64,000 nt of DNA from Siphonodentalium dalli (lineage: Eukaryota; Mollusca; Scaphopoda; Gadilida; Siphonodentaliidae), in NCBI GenBank assembly GCA_032622095.1, contig CP136061.1, positions 212,442,373-212,506,372 of the forward strand. Direction: 5' to 3'. Position numbers and translations under genes: made by a program. Position 1 is the stretch's first letter; every line of letters begins with the position of its first letter. A model generated the notes under the pieces. The model did not search any database. It had not been told where the DNA came from and saw only the letters and a list, made by a program, of their open reading frames with translations. Below are positions 1 through 11,844 of the stretch, piece by piece.

Positions 1-1129
1 CAGATTTAAAGCACCATATCATTTGCAAACTTCAAATTTATTTTGTTAAGTCCACCTTCATCCCACCCCATGGCCATTTCCCAATTAGAACAGTTGACAA
101 AGTACGTAGACATACGCGTGTTTTACACGAAGGGCTTGAACACGAATATCCCGATTAATTTACATGTATGTGCAAGGACCTATGTACAGAAAAGCTTTTA
201 TCGGAAATTTTCTTTGAAATGAAGCCAAAAACAAGGCAAGTTAAAACAATTACTTCTAAATGCATGATATATACACGTATTGCGAATATGATGTATCATG
301 TTTCTTTATATATATATATTGAATGAATTCAATGTTATCAGAACTTAAATAGCGTCTTTTTGAGATGCGCGCATGGTACAGAGATGCCACCAACTACATC
401 TACGTAATTGACAACCCGACGGATGCGCGGATATTTCCTTTTTGCATGTATACATGTACATGTAAAACATAACCTGTCAGATTATAACTCAGATACACGG
501 AGCCGTTCAGCTGAAATATAAACGTTTAACCGGCGAAACAAAGCGACGCCCAGTTAATGTTGCCCACACGTGTATAAGTGCACTTATTATTATAATTACA
601 TATACATGTATATTAAAAGCTACAGAAGACGAACGAGGGTGCCAAAATGCAAGGATGACGCTGAGATCAAACAGGAGATGTTTCAGAAGCAAACAGACCA
701 CGCTATTTAGCAATGTCTAACTAGTATGTTCGATGTTCATTAAGGACAAGACAATTGTTCCGGGTTGTATATATTCAAGAGGAAATAGCACGGTATTCAC
801 CAAGGGTGACAACGACACTTCTTAAGATTGTAACTGCTCTGCACGGTTAGATGCAGACTATCACAGGAAACTAAAATGGACACATATATATAAGCACTAG
901 AATTTCATGTATTGAGATTTAAATTGTTAGCACAAGTCTATTGTTTTCCTTTCCTTCTTGGCATTTTTGTTACAAATAAAATTCAAGTATATACGTGCTA
1001 TATTCGCTTAGTATTATTGTTCATTTCGATAGCGGTAACTTTGATACGAATATACTGGACTGAACAATACACAGGAAATAGCGCTAAAGATATCACTGGA
1101 ATAAGTGATCAAAACCAATTTTGGTTTTG
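1..1129. other. No recognised feature
   Basis: AT-rich sequence with several TACATGTA-type palindromes, for example around 446-461, and a short TA run near 308-320. Open frames on both strands are short and show no family resemblance. I see no gene or repeat family shared with the rest of the window. Confidence 0.6.
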
Positions 1130-1410
1130 AGCATTTTGTCACAGATATGGAACCGAATTGTTTTTTATCAAAATCGAATCGTCAGAACCAATTTGGTTTT
1201 TAGCATTTTGTCACAGATATGGAACCCAATTGGTATTGATCAAAACCTAATCCTCATTGGTTTTACACAAAACCAGATCTGATTTTGGTCAAAACCAATC
1301 TATCAATACCAAAATGGTTGTGAAAACCAACCTCGATTTGGACGATTTGGTATTGATCAAAATCTACCGGAATGGCAAAATGGGTTCCATATCTGTGACA
1401 AGGTTCATAT
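1130..1410. repeat. AAAACCAA-rich element with inverted ends
   Basis: The motif TTTTGTCACAGATATGGAAC occurs in direct orientation at about 1133 and 1204 and inverted at about 1382-1403, so the segment is bounded by a 20-bp inverted repeat. Between the ends, AAAACCAA and its complement TTGGTTTT recur many times in both orientations, so the strand can fold on itself at several registers. It is probably a small non-autonomous element or a satellite-like foldback. No second copy was seen in the window, so the family is unassigned. Confidence 0.6.
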
Positions 1411-1669
1411 GAAATCAACAGTTTTAAGAGTGTATGCTACCTATGTTTCAGGTCAAGCCACAACATCTTCAATAATTTCTGGATATTTGAGAGAAATTTT
1501 GATTGTCATTCACATCCTAACACATTCGAGCCGTCTACAACGTATTGTATGCTAAATTGTCAGCATTAAACAAGTGTAATCGCGCAAAACATATGTGTTC
1601 ACACGGTTCAGTAGAAGTAAGCAATAATTTAGACTTATACACGTACGTGACAGATATATGGACACCTAC
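1411..1669. other. No recognised feature
   Basis: Non-repetitive AT-rich sequence between the AAAACCAA element and the candidate membrane exon. Confidence 0.5.
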
Positions 1670-1788
1670 TTGTCATGTTCTGTCCTCTTGATTTCGCATA
1701 AACACAACAGCACACAACAACAACCACAGCAACAAAGACAGCGAACACTCCAACAACGCCGCCAACAATAGCGCCAATATTCACATTC
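1670..1788 (-). CDS. Candidate exon: single-pass membrane segment
   Basis: On the minus strand an open stretch encodes a hydrophobic run GAIVGGVVGVFAVFVAVVVV followed by cysteines and a positive stop-transfer stretch (VYAKSRGQ), the usual layout of a type I membrane protein at the membrane/cytosol border. The Gly-rich start (GAIVGGVVG) also resembles such exons. The stretch is bounded by an AG (1789-1790) and by GTAGGT (starting at 1669), so it could be a 119-nt internal exon. Against this, the sequence upstream of the AG is purine-rich rather than pyrimidine-rich, and the valines come from a GTT-rich run that could mimic a membrane segment by chance. Product unknown; no neighbouring exon was found. 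Confidence 0.33.
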
Positions 1789-2625
1789 CTTAAATATAAT
1801 TTTTTTCCTATTGATTTCTTTTTAATACAATAACAAATGGTATACAACAACACACAGTATGGACAAGTATACAATACGTATATATTGAGCATGGGCAGCA
1901 TGACCATGTGGGTCGTCTTCATGTTGCCATAAACATAAAGGATGGCGGATGGATTTAAAGTTGTATTCAGGTTTCGATACCCCTAGACATAACGACAATG
2001 TGTTTTATAAGGTTTTGTTTTACAAAGCCAGTAGGTGTGTGCCGCATAAAGACATATTATGGACTTGTTCGGGTATGTGAAACTTATAAGTTAGCATTCA
2101 GGCGCTATGCCAATTGGAGGAATGTAGCATTTTAGTAACATCGCCGAAAATTTCAAGCAAATCGACCGTACCACTCCATAGAAATCATCGTCAGAACCCC
2201 CATCAATTGTAAATATTTACTTCTCGATTCGGGACGCATCTGTCTGCGATAAACTCACGAAACGATTTCACCTTCGAGAATCACTGCAATTAATAATATA
2301 CAAGAATGACCATGGGTGTTGCCAATTTGTATATAATATATATTTTTTAAATAACTACTTTCAGCAAGACTATTCTATTTCTATTTGATCACCCTACCGC
2401 AGTGTTTCATATCACTTTAACAGTTTTACTAGAACCAAAAGACGACGCAGTCACCTGGTTATGAAAATACCAAACAAAATTATTTATGTTCGAGACTTGA
2501 GCGCGACGCGGATATTAAATTAACACAAACTAAATGTAGGGTACATTAGAATATGTGCATGCGTGGTGTGGTTGCCTTGATCTGTTTCAGAAGAAGAACA
2601 AAAACAAGTTAATCGAGAAAGGTGA
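1789..2625. other. No recognised feature
   Basis: AT-rich sequence without convincing exons, repeats shared with the rest of the window, or long inverted repeats. Confidence 0.5.
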
Positions 2626-3005
2626 TGGATTCAGAAACATATCCTCGCGCTAATACGCACATAATCGACCTATAATGTAAAATAGGTACATAATGTGATT
2701 AATTTATTATGAAATAAGCAGATAATGGAGGCATGCCCGTTATTTCGTTTCATGGCGCGGACCACATTGAAACCTCGTTTTAAAGAGCGTACACCTGAAA
2801 AGTCGTGAGTTGGATTCTTTGTGTCATTATCAGCGTATAATATGCACAGAATCGCCCCGTTATTAGTCTAAAAAGGTGACTAAAACGCTATATTTTCAAC
2901 ACATTATCTCATTATCACTCAAATTGAGGTGATTCTAAGCACATTATCTACCTAAAACAAATTATTTTATAAGCAGGTAACGTGCGGGTTTTCGAGAGAA
3001 CGGGT
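2626..3005 (+). mobile_element. Miniature element, family 4 (copy 1)
   Basis: This segment shares an ordered set of short motifs with 17382-17715 (inverted), 52048-52335 (inverted) and 57340-57695 (same orientation). The motifs are a left end with ACGCACAT and CGACCTATAATGT, inner AATAAGCAGATAATG, GTTATTTnGTTTCATGGCGCGG, a middle GACTAAAACGCTnTATTTTC, and a right end with GCACATTATCTACCTAAAACAA, ATAAGCAG and CGTGCGGGTTTTCG. It has no coding capacity, so it is a non-autonomous element of unknown superfamily. Terminal repeats are imperfect and no target duplication is clear. Confidence 0.65.
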
Positions 3006-3380
3006 TGGATTCAGAGATGATATATATACGGCCAACACAAATTAATATAAGTTGCCTCTTTAAAATGTTCACATGTTAAGCTAATTATTTTATTTTATAT
3101 ATTTTAGATATAACATGTTATAACATAGGTTATAAGTCATGGAGTACATTGGTAATATTTGATTCTTTGGAGTCTTTAAAGTTATGTCTATGTTTACAAT
3201 CTTTTTTCGATCCAATTCTCAGGGAAAATGATTTAGGAAAGCTGCATATTAGTTCCTCTCTAATTAACATTGTTGGCATACTCATAAGAATTTACGAAAT
3301 ATTTAGGCAGATTATTTCGTATCTAGTCATGCATAAATAGAGACACATACGTGTATTTACGATGTACATATCTTTACATT
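3006..3380. other. No recognised feature
   Basis: AT-rich sequence. The open frame at 3149-3340 has no recognisable motif. Confidence 0.5.
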
Positions 3381-3700
3381 TTAATAACCGCTCTTGTTTG
3401 AAAAAGGATTCGGTATGACATATATAATACACAGAGTTTGGATTACCTTTTTCTTTCGTGCCAATCTGTCTGGCATTTCAATTCCCCATATATGTATACC
3501 ATATGTTAAATAAATGTGTACCAGTGAATAATAAAGTAGTGTTCTCGATTTCTTGGGCAACAACTTCGTTTAGTAGATATATACTGCGATTGAGCTTCTT
3601 AGAAATTGAGGAAATATATTTAAAAGTTTAGATTTCCATCAGTTGTGAGACCTAGAAATTTGATAGATGTTCTTGAATTTGGTAGCCAACTCTGATTAAA
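3381..3700 (-). pseudogene. LINE reverse transcriptase C-terminal remnant
   Basis: Read on the minus strand, successive frames give IKFLGLTTDGNLNF, then SISKKLNRSIYLLNEVV, then LPKKSRTLLYYSLVHIYLTYG-IHIWG and KKVIQTLC. This is the order found after the RT active site in Jockey/CR1-type LINEs (KFLG...LP..s...LY.SLi.p.l.YG...WG...LQK...R). At least two frameshifts separate the pieces. It resembles the fragment at 28511-29439 (LPKQSRKTLYQSLIHSHLIYG) but is more decayed. Nothing upstream or downstream of the element was recovered. Confidence 0.75.
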
Positions 3701-4262
3701 TCTCAACTTGAATCAAGCGCATCACCGAGTACTGCACATCTAAGAAGTATTGCCCATTTATGGAGTGGGGAGCAGTGGGATAGTTGGACTGGGTACTCAC
3801 TCCATCAGAGATACAAACTACAAATCAATTGAAACTTACAAACTTACCCCGCTACACCAACAAAGTTACAATCCCTCTGCGTTGATTACACAAACGCGTT
3901 CACCGGAACTCAAAACAGTTTAGCCATTGCTATGCACTGCTTATTCCGCGCTCCGCGTGTATAATGATTCGCTGTTTCTTGGTATACAGTGGGCGCATAG
4001 GCGTTATATTTATAGAATGGGAATTTTTGGACGGATTTAAAAGTCGAACTGCGACCCGGATGCCGAGTCCGGTAAAAGCTGTAGTTGGGAATTTCAATAT
4101 CAAAAGTTATTCGGATGCCAAGAAGTGCAAGCCGATTAATTCTATGAGTTGGTCATTCGTGAAACCAATATACTTTATATTCTATAATTACAATCATGGG
4201 TATATAATATATGATCTTGAGCGCGTTACCATTTCTGACTATGGTTTTCTTGTGTTCACCTA
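3701..4262. other. No recognised feature
   Basis: The open frame at 3964-4263 (99 codons) has no recognisable domain, and the sequence is not repeated elsewhere in the window. Confidence 0.45.
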
Positions 4263-4565
4263 ATGCGCGACGCAACTTACCAACTGTGTGACGCCCCGGA
4301 TACTTACGAATCATCTAACGATCCACCATTCCACGATGAGCCACCATTCCACGATGAGCCACCGTTCGACGCAGACCAAAGGTTGTTGTTATTATTCCAA
4401 CTCGCCCATTGGAACCAGGGATTGTTGTCATTATTCCAACTCGCCCAATTTTGCCATGAAGTCATTCTTTATATTAGATGTGATGATTTCCCCCGAAAAC
4501 TGAAAGATAGAAACACAGTAATATTTATGTATCAGAATAGAATGCAGGCGAACACATACATGTAA
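4263..4565 (+). CDS. ORF with PPFHDE repeats (paralogue of 48070-48352)
   Basis: An ATG-initiated 100-codon frame contains two full PPFHDE hexapeptides and a partial third, encoded by an 18-bp tandem repeat. A stretch follows with two related blocks (LLLLFQLAHWNQG and LLSLFQLAQFCHE). A related sequence at 48070-48352 keeps the same frame open with four hexapeptides and matching VHWNDG and SQLAQFCHQ blocks. Similarity begins at about 4320 and continues to 4595, past the stop (TATATTCCGGT). Retention of a frame in both copies suggests coding origin, but an 18-bp repeat with few stops keeps several frames open anyway. It could equally be a dispersed repeat. Function unknown. Confidence 0.35.
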   Translation: MRDATYQLCDAPDTYESSNDPPFHDEPPFHDEPPFDADQRLLLLFQLAHWNQGLLSLFQLAQFCHEVILYIRCDDFPRKLKDRNTVIFMYQNRMQANTYM

Positions 4566-4637
4566 GCTGTATATTCCGGTAGATAATGACCGATTTAGTG
4601 GTAGCACATGGCAATGCATATAGCAAAACAAGATTTA

Positions 4638-5098
4638 TTAAAGCCACATGGCGGTTTGCACTCCAAAATACAAACAAAAATATTATTAGCTTTTGAATTT
4701 TTCCCGTTATCGAAATAGGTCGATAAATAACGTAACTACCATTCTACGAGCATTCTGTAACCCAAAAAGACGCATTGAAGTACTGAAAAATGCAACTATG
4801 AACAAGGTGTTTGGGTATCAAACAAAAAACAGCCATTTGCACGACATGGACGAGAAAAGAGCGTTCCGTGTTATCCTATTCCTGATATGCTAGAAATAAA
4901 GAGCGTTTGTCTGACTTCGGGCGAAAAATTGAAAACGGTTGGAAAATGGCTGTGACTTTGGCAAGTGTTTTTCAAAATATATGAAGCCGGCATATCACTA
5001 TTTCGTGTATTTATCGGCCTATCGTATCCGTCCCTCCATATACCGTAGACAAAATGTGGAGGCGCTCGAATGAGCCATGTCCGTTTAAATAACAGGAA
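4638..5098 (+). mobile_element. TTAA-bounded miniature element, family 3 (copy 1)
   Basis: The element starts with TTAAAGCCACATGGCGG and ends with GAGCCATGTCCGTTTAA, so both ends are TTAA followed by a weak inverted ACATGGC terminus. A close relative lies at 53454-53896 and a 5'-truncated one at about 52370-52790. It has no coding capacity. The internal CCTGATATG...AATAAAGAGCGTTT block is also present in family 2, which points to a shared ancestor or shared subterminal transposase sites. Confidence 0.75.
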
Positions 5099-5252
5099 TA
5101 TCTAAACATACTTCAAATTTGATATAAACAGTATTTATTCTATATAATTCAAAACATGTGTAGTGCAAAACATGATGTATGAATATTGGTTGCATGGGGG
5201 ATCCAATATCAGGCACAAATCTTATGGGGGTCGTTTCCGATTACGTGTGGAT
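5099..5252. other. No recognised feature
   Basis: Short AT-rich spacer between two miniature elements. Confidence 0.5.
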
Positions 5253-5376
5253 AGCCCACACTGTGAGAATTCTTACATGATATTAGGTAATGGTGTTCAT
5301 GATACGTTTAGAAGATCGTGGTTGGTAATATCATAAATGTATATATATATGTTACCCAACTACTCACAGTGTGAGC
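5253..5376. mobile_element. Small element with 15-bp inverted termini
   Basis: The termini AGCCCACACTGTGAG and CTCACAGTGTGAGCT are inverted copies matching at 14 of 15 positions around a 94-bp AT-rich centre. The size and structure fit a miniature inverted-repeat element. No second copy was seen in this window. Confidence 0.55.
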
Positions 5377-5800
5377 TGGATCGATAGATATAAAAAAATG
5401 AGATTTTATTTCATGTGGAGTATAATAGAAATAAATTGATTGAAAATAGATTTAGTATAGCGGGCGAAGTTTTGATCAGTATAAAATAGAGTGTGAGGTG
5501 ACATATCAAACGTTTGGGTGAGTTTGATATGTAGTATAGGGAGGAGAGATGGGGAGTGTAAATGATAAGCTATTGCTTTTAATTGTGCACTAATTTTGTG
5601 CTCTGACCTAGCATTTTTGCATCCGAGCCCACACCACTATCATTTGTATTGGTATGAATAGTTATTAACATCAACATTAATATTTCTATTTCTCACTCGA
5701 TGTTTGACGATATGAGTCGCATTATGTAAATTTTAGATCATGGATGATATTCATATGTGTGGTACAAGTGGAAGCCATTAGTTTGTAGTCGAGTTATTAT
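5377..5800. other. No recognised feature
   Basis: AT-rich sequence with no recognisable gene or repeat. Confidence 0.5.
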
Positions 5801-8800
5801 TATACTTCCATGGTGTAACCAAGGAAGTATATTGTTTTTCTACTGAGGTCGTTTTCCGTTTATTTCGAAATACTCAGAAACTGATTGCAGTAGGAACGCG
5901 AAATCTCTAGCGAATGTAGGCATCGAAGGTTTACTAGATATAATGGTATCCGGATTTCCGCCCAATGTTTCTTGGCGGAGTTATGGCCCTTTTGCGATTA
6001 TTTTTCATTGTTATTATTATTATTCTTATTATTATACTTGACACTTTTGTAATCACTATTACTCGAAAAGTACAAGAAGTAGGACACAACAACTCGGTAA
6101 GTAGGTTGGGGTACATGAGTTCTATGCCTATGGCCCATAACGATTTTGTCCGCGCTTTCACCGAGGAGTTATCTCCCTTTATTTGAAAAAATGTCATTTT
6201 ATTATCTCGGAAATTATAAGAAGCAGAGCATCGAAAATTAGACCGTATGCACATCTCGATATGCACTACTGCCCACGGGCATAAAAACTTGTGTCCGCGC
6301 TTTCCCTGAAGAGTTACCGCCCATAGTTGGCAAACCTCTATTTTATTGTACTCTGTTGTCCTCCCGTATCATTCCAGATAACTGTATTTGGTTTTTGTAG
6401 TCGTGTTGACCGTTGTCAGCTTAGTCCGAAGAAGAAAATTGGAAAGGGTTGGACATATATTTTTACACTGGGGTGGGGGCAAAATTTTCGCAATTTTTTG
6501 GTTTTATTGACATTCATCTATTTAAGTATGTAGATTCCCTGAACGAAAACAAACCTATACCGGAAAGGATTTTTGTAATCCGAGAAGAAATGCAAGAGTT
6601 ACGGGCCCTCAAAGTTTGCAATTTGGTCCCATGTGCTTGTGATCACATCTCCTCCGAAGATGTCGAACTTTGGATGTTATCTGATATCCCAGTGCGTGCG
6701 GGCTGAAGAGAGCACGCGATGTGCCAAATTTTGCCAGTGTCGGTTCAGTGTTGTGGATCAGGGGAGGGGCGGTCCGGGGTACCAATTTTTTATTCTTCTC
6801 CGAATCAGATGAAACTTGGAGTGTAACATATACACCGCCAACCGATCTAGAAACTGAAACAATTTCGAAAATCCATTGAAAAATGACGGAGTTGCGGTCC
6901 TTCAAACTATGCAAATTTGGGCCCATGTGCCTGTGACCTCATCTCCTCCGAAGATCTCGAACTTAGGATGTCATCTGATATCGCAGTGCGCGCGGTCTGA
7001 AGAGAGCACGCGATGTGCCAAATTTTGCCAGTGTCGGTTCAGTGTTGTGGGTCAGGGGAGGGGTGGTCCGAGGTACCAAAATTTAGTTCGTCTCCGAATC
7101 ATATGAAACTTTGTATATAACATCTACCATACACGTTGATCATAATACTAAAAACCGATCGTAAATCCATTAAAAAATGGCGGATATTTGGCCCCTCAAA
7201 CTTTGAATGTGCGCCCGTATTCTTTCCAATAAACAAAATGTTAGTCGTCTCTGAATCAGACAAAAATTATAACAAAGACTCAATGTAAGTAGCTGATAAC
7301 AATACTCGAAACAATTTTAAAATCCACTGGAAAATAACGGAGTTACGGGCTTTCAAAATTCGCATTTTGGGCCGGGTTTGACAATTTCCCAATCCCGTCA
7401 CCCAATTTCGAGGCAGGGGTGGGGTCACTTCCAAACATTTGAGATCAACCCACACATGTTAAGGGAAAGATATAATCATCCTACTTCATATTTTCCGTCC
7501 CTTAACTGGGATTTATTCAGCTCATGACTTGCCCTATTTTTATACTTCCATGGTGTAACCAAGGAAGTATATTGTTTTTCTACTGAGGTCGTTTTCCGTT
7601 TATTTCGAAATACTCAGAAACTGATTGCAGTAGGAACGCGAAATCTCTAGCGAATATAGGCATCGAAGTATACTAAATATAATGGTATCCGGATTTCCGC
7701 CCAATGTTTCTTAGTGGAGTTATGGCCATTTTGGGATTATGTTTCAGTATTATTATACTTCCATGGTGTAACCAAGGAAGTATATTGTTTTTCTATTGAG
7801 TCAGTTTTCCGTTTGACTGCAAATACTCAGAAACTAATGGGAGGAGGACCGTGAAATTTCTAGGGATCGTAGGCATCTAAGGGATACAACAAATGAAGAT
7901 ATCGCGAGTTCGGCCCAACGCTTTACCACGGAGTGAAATTTGTTCACTATTATTTTTATTATACTCGACACTTTTGCAACGCCTTAATATCTGAACATAT
8001 GGGGAGTATCGAACTGAAAGTTGGTACTTATGTTGGGGTAAATGAGTTATGTGCCATAGATGCATGCCGAATATTGTCCGCGCAGAGTCTTCATATAAAC
8101 GACCGCGACTCCTCTGAAAGTATCCGACATTAAAAGCCGTATCACACGCTGGTGTGACTGGAATAACGAGCGCAAGTGGTGCGCCAAAATCTGCCAGGTT
8201 CGGTTCAGTATTGTGGGTTTGGGGAGGGGGTGGACCCAGGTCCCAAATTGTTTTTGGTCTCAGAATCAGATGAAACTTGGAATATAACATCTACAATACA
8301 ATCTGATTACGAAACTGAAAACAGATCGTTAATCCGTTGGAAAATGTCGGAGATTTGGTCCCTCAAAGTTTAAAATTGGGCACATATGCTTGTCAATTTC
8401 AAAAATGTTATTCGTCTCTGAATCAGATGAAATCCATACCATCGCATCTCTGAGAGCAGCAGATCACAAAACTGAAAACAGTTTTTAAATCCGTTGGTAA
8501 TTAACGAAGTTACGGGCCCTCAAAGTTCGCATTTTGAGCCGGGGTTGACAATGTGCTTATCCCGTCACACAGTTTCGAGGCACGGGAGGGGTCACTCCCA
8601 TACACATCAGATGAAAATACAAAAGCCAGGATAACATATGGTCACACAACTGAACATTTTGTGTAACTAAACTGCGATTCTTTCATCTCAATATTTTTTC
8701 TATTATTATACTTCCATGGTGTAACCCAGGAAGTATATTGTTTTTCTATTGAGGCAGTTTTCCGTTTGACTGCAAATACTCATAAACTAATGGGAGGTAG

Positions 8801-9190
8801 AATATAAAATTCTACAGCATAAGCCGATCACGAAACTGAAAGAATTTCGAAAATCCATTTAAATATTCCAGAGTTACATGTTTAGGCCTTCAACGTTACC
8901 GTTACGGACCAAACGACTCGCAACCTGAACTCCTCCGAACTTTCAAGTTATTGGAGGTCGAATCATAAGCCGATGTGACCGGAATAAAGAGCGCAAGTAG
9001 TGCGCCAAATTTGGCCAGTTTCGGTTCAGTATTGTGGGTTAAGCAGAGGGGTGGTCCATGGAACCAAATTTGTTTTCCAAATCAGATGAAATTTATAATA
9101 GAAATCTTGGAGAGAAGCAGATCACAAAACTGAAGAAAATCAATTAAAACCCGTATATTGGAAATAACGGAGTTACTCAACAAAGAACTA
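5801..9190 (+). repeat. Composite repeat cluster with hairpin heads
   Basis: A 31-bp hairpin (TATACTTCC...GGAAGTATA) occurs at 5801-5831, 7541-7571, 7754-7784 and 8707-8737. Each copy is followed by related sequence (ATTGTTTTTCTAnTGAGnC, GTTTTCCGTTT, AAATACTCA, AAACT). Between the heads, blocks recur with GCCAGTnTCGGTTCAGT (6733, 7027, 8193, 9014), TCnGAATCAGATGAAA and GAAACTGAAA...ATCCnTTGGAAAAT. The spacing is about 294 bp for the first pair and irregular later. The cluster is therefore several nested or serially inserted copies of one element plus a tandem inner module. Short frames in it (for example ILIIILDTFVITITRK at about 6000-6070) are translations of ATT-rich repeat, not genes. Confidence 0.75.
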
Positions 9191-9329
9191 CAGATAATAT
9201 AAAACTTAATTAGATTTCGCGAAGAAAATTCCGAAAATGTTCATAAAGGTAACTCGCATTGAGCTGTAATATTACTTGTTATATAGGGTTTGTAACCATG
9301 CCTTTGATGATTAGGTCAGCAAGGAACAT
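9191..9329. other. No recognised feature
   Basis: Spacer without recognisable structure. Confidence 0.4.
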
Positions 9330-10115
9330 GGTTGGTAAATATATATGTGAGAGTTATGGAGGCACGGACTCATTATGAGTGGTCATTGCTCATATTTGCT
9401 TAACTCAGTGAACGTGAACAAATTCTCATTTCTTATCAAAATGGCCATGTGTCGATCGGAATGGTACATCGTCTAGCCCTGACTGTAATGATCTTATCCA
9501 CGACCTAACCACATCAGCTACGGGGACATCCTTAAAAGGGAAGCCCTTTCACCGAGAGGTTAGGAAGCGTATCAGTCTGAACATGGGTCCAAACTCACTA
9601 CCTTCGAAATTCTTGATCTGCCATTCTGCGACCATACGATTACTGGTACTGGCGTATATATATATGTCAGAGTTATGGAGGCACGCACTCAGTATGAGTG
9701 TTCGGTGAATAGCAATTCGACCCACATAGGTTGCTATCTTGAAGGGTGTCTTTAGTCGCATTGGTAATGTAACAGCATGTTGTGGGGAAGATGTCGGATT
9801 AAAATCAAACAAATTACACATTGTTATATCAGATAGGGGAACAATATATATCTAAATGAGCAATTCCATGGATATGCTATTATGAATATGTCGAGAGATC
9901 TGAATGTGTTTTGATGTTCAGCAGTATCATTCAGACTTTTACTTTTGATGTTTTCATCAGTAAGGATACTGCCTGTTAATACATAACTATATATTAGGTG
10001 AATATCAATTGGACCCACACATGTTGATATTGCGAAGGTTTTACAAGGCGCAATGTTAATGTGACAGCATTTTGTGAGGCAAATCTGTTTGGTTAAATCA
10101 GTCACTTCATACATC
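9330..10115. repeat. Dispersed repeat fragments
   Basis: TATATATGTnAGAGTTATGGAGGCACG is present at about 9341 and 9656, with a distant match at about 55596. A block GGTGAATA(G/T)CAATT(C/G)GACCCACA followed by GTTG(C/A)TAT and AATGT(A/T)A(C)AGCAT occurs at about 9704-9780 and again at about 9999-10075. These are fragments of one or two decayed repeat families without coding capacity. Confidence 0.5.
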
Positions 10116-11447
10116 TTTTTGTTCAGCACTAAGTACACTACACATTTAATTGGACAGTTCCATGTAATTAAATTTTAGATGTCTTAAGGAATATTCATTT
10201 CCTAATGTAATGACACTGTTTAGATACACTTGAGTCGATCACAAACATATAGTAGCAAATCGATTTATAAACAAGTTTGTGATCCGTTAAAATGTTTTAC
10301 AATTATAATTACACATAGCTTTGGGCACAAATGTTGCTACTTACAATTGCCACATCCATGCCATATTGGGTGGCAGTCAAAGTAATTGTTGTGCGAGGGG
10401 ATTGTATTTGTACTTAACAATGACTAGTGTTTGTGATTGTTTGGAAGAGGCTTTTTAAATAAATAGCGTTTACGTGAAAAATTAAGAATATCTAATTTCA
10501 CTCGCTATCACATCTCTAGATCTTTGCAGATCTGTACAGAGAATACTGTCTCCATGCAGTTTTTCGACCTACTTAGACCACATGAACGCGACACAGGGGA
10601 GCTACATTACTGAATATTTACAACCATAATTTTCTTCTCAATGTTGCATACATGCCGATTGCAATAGTATCTAGTAGGTTAATGTTTGTTGTTTGATATG
10701 TTGTATTTTCCTGGTCCAAGCTATTTAAAGTTTACTTGTGAAATTTTAGGCGCCCAGGCACTGACATACGTACACACCCTCGATAACGATTGAATCATCT
10801 GCCTCTGCGTGCATATTTGCATTTTATTTTCTCTTATCTATGTTGCTAATTAGCATATTTTCCACATACGCGCCTTTCATTTAAAGCGTAGACATGTATT
10901 CGTAAAATTGTGATCTAATTAATGGAGCGGATATAATAGTCCCACCTATCACTGGTGTTAGGTTTGAAACGACCGCAATGCATATTTTGATCCGATATAA
11001 CATAATTGTGTAACCAACCCCTATAATTGCAAGGTATATTATACTTCTCAATTCCTAATATACTATGTATTAGAATGTTGACTTGTATTGCATTTTTAGA
11101 TTATAAATTGAAGACTGATATTGAGACACTGATAATCAATTTTATGGATGTACATTATTGCATGTGTATATTGGTGATTATCACATGTGACTTACATGTA
11201 CATGTATATAGTGGGGAGTTATCAAGCTGCCCAATATATTTTGGCAAATAAACATTAATTGTATACGAAAACCTTAGGAAGATTTTACATCTTTTCAGAT
11301 CTGCCAATATATAATCATACGTGTGTCTATGTATCTGATGTGTACTTACTGCTATTGGCATTTCTAGTTGGAACTTGAGTTTGGTAAGCCGTAGTTAGCG
11401 GATGGTAGACGGCATGAATTCAGGCTAGGCATACAATTAAATATTTA
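10116..11447. other. No recognised feature
   Basis: More than 1.3 kb of AT-rich sequence. Open frames such as 11027-11251 have no recognisable motif, and no inverted or tandem repeats were seen. Confidence 0.5.
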
Positions 11448-11830
11448 CTAGCTGGTGGGCCCGACTTCGTCCGGGCTGTTTCCCCACTGCTTTCCGCCGA
11501 AAGGTGCGATTTGACCTTGAATTGACCATTTTTAAGGTCAAGGTCAGGTCGGGGTAACGATTCGACCCGTCCAAAACGCACTCTCGACAAAAGTACCCCT
11601 AGGTATCAAAGTTCGTCCGTTTTACCCGATTTGACCTTGAATTGACCATGTTGAAGGTCAATGTCAGGTCGGGGTCTCTATTTGACCCATCCAAAACACT
11701 CCCCGGACAAAAGTATCCACAGGTATCAAATTTCGTCGAAATCCGTCTGGCAGTTTTCCCGGCCATTGATAACAGACAAACAGACAGACAAACAGACAGA
11801 AGTCCCAAAATATATATTAGATATATGAAA
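11448..11830 (+). mobile_element. Retroelement-derived repeat, head ACTAGCTGGTGGGCCCG, tail CAGACAGA
   Basis: The segment begins with an ACTAGC-GGTG-GCCCGACTTCGTCCGGG head. It carries two degenerate copies of a unit containing TTTGACCTTGAATTGACC and AAGGTCAAGGTCAGGTCGGG, and ends in a CAGACAGACAAACAGACAGA tract followed by an AT run. The same family occurs inverted and with more units at 54480-55270, and a repeat with a similar head and tail layout lies at 60062-61320. That layout is typical of 3'-end-derived non-LTR retroelement copies in invertebrates, but the clade cannot be assigned here. TCAAGGTCA or its complement occurs perfectly at 11512-11520, 11538-11546 and 11632-11640. Confidence 0.6.
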
Positions 11831-11844
11831 GGGAAAATCAGTTC

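Noticed and set aside
5965-6186. Isoleucine-rich frame resembling a membrane protein
   Set aside because: Lies in the composite repeat and translates an ATT run that recurs at other hairpin heads.
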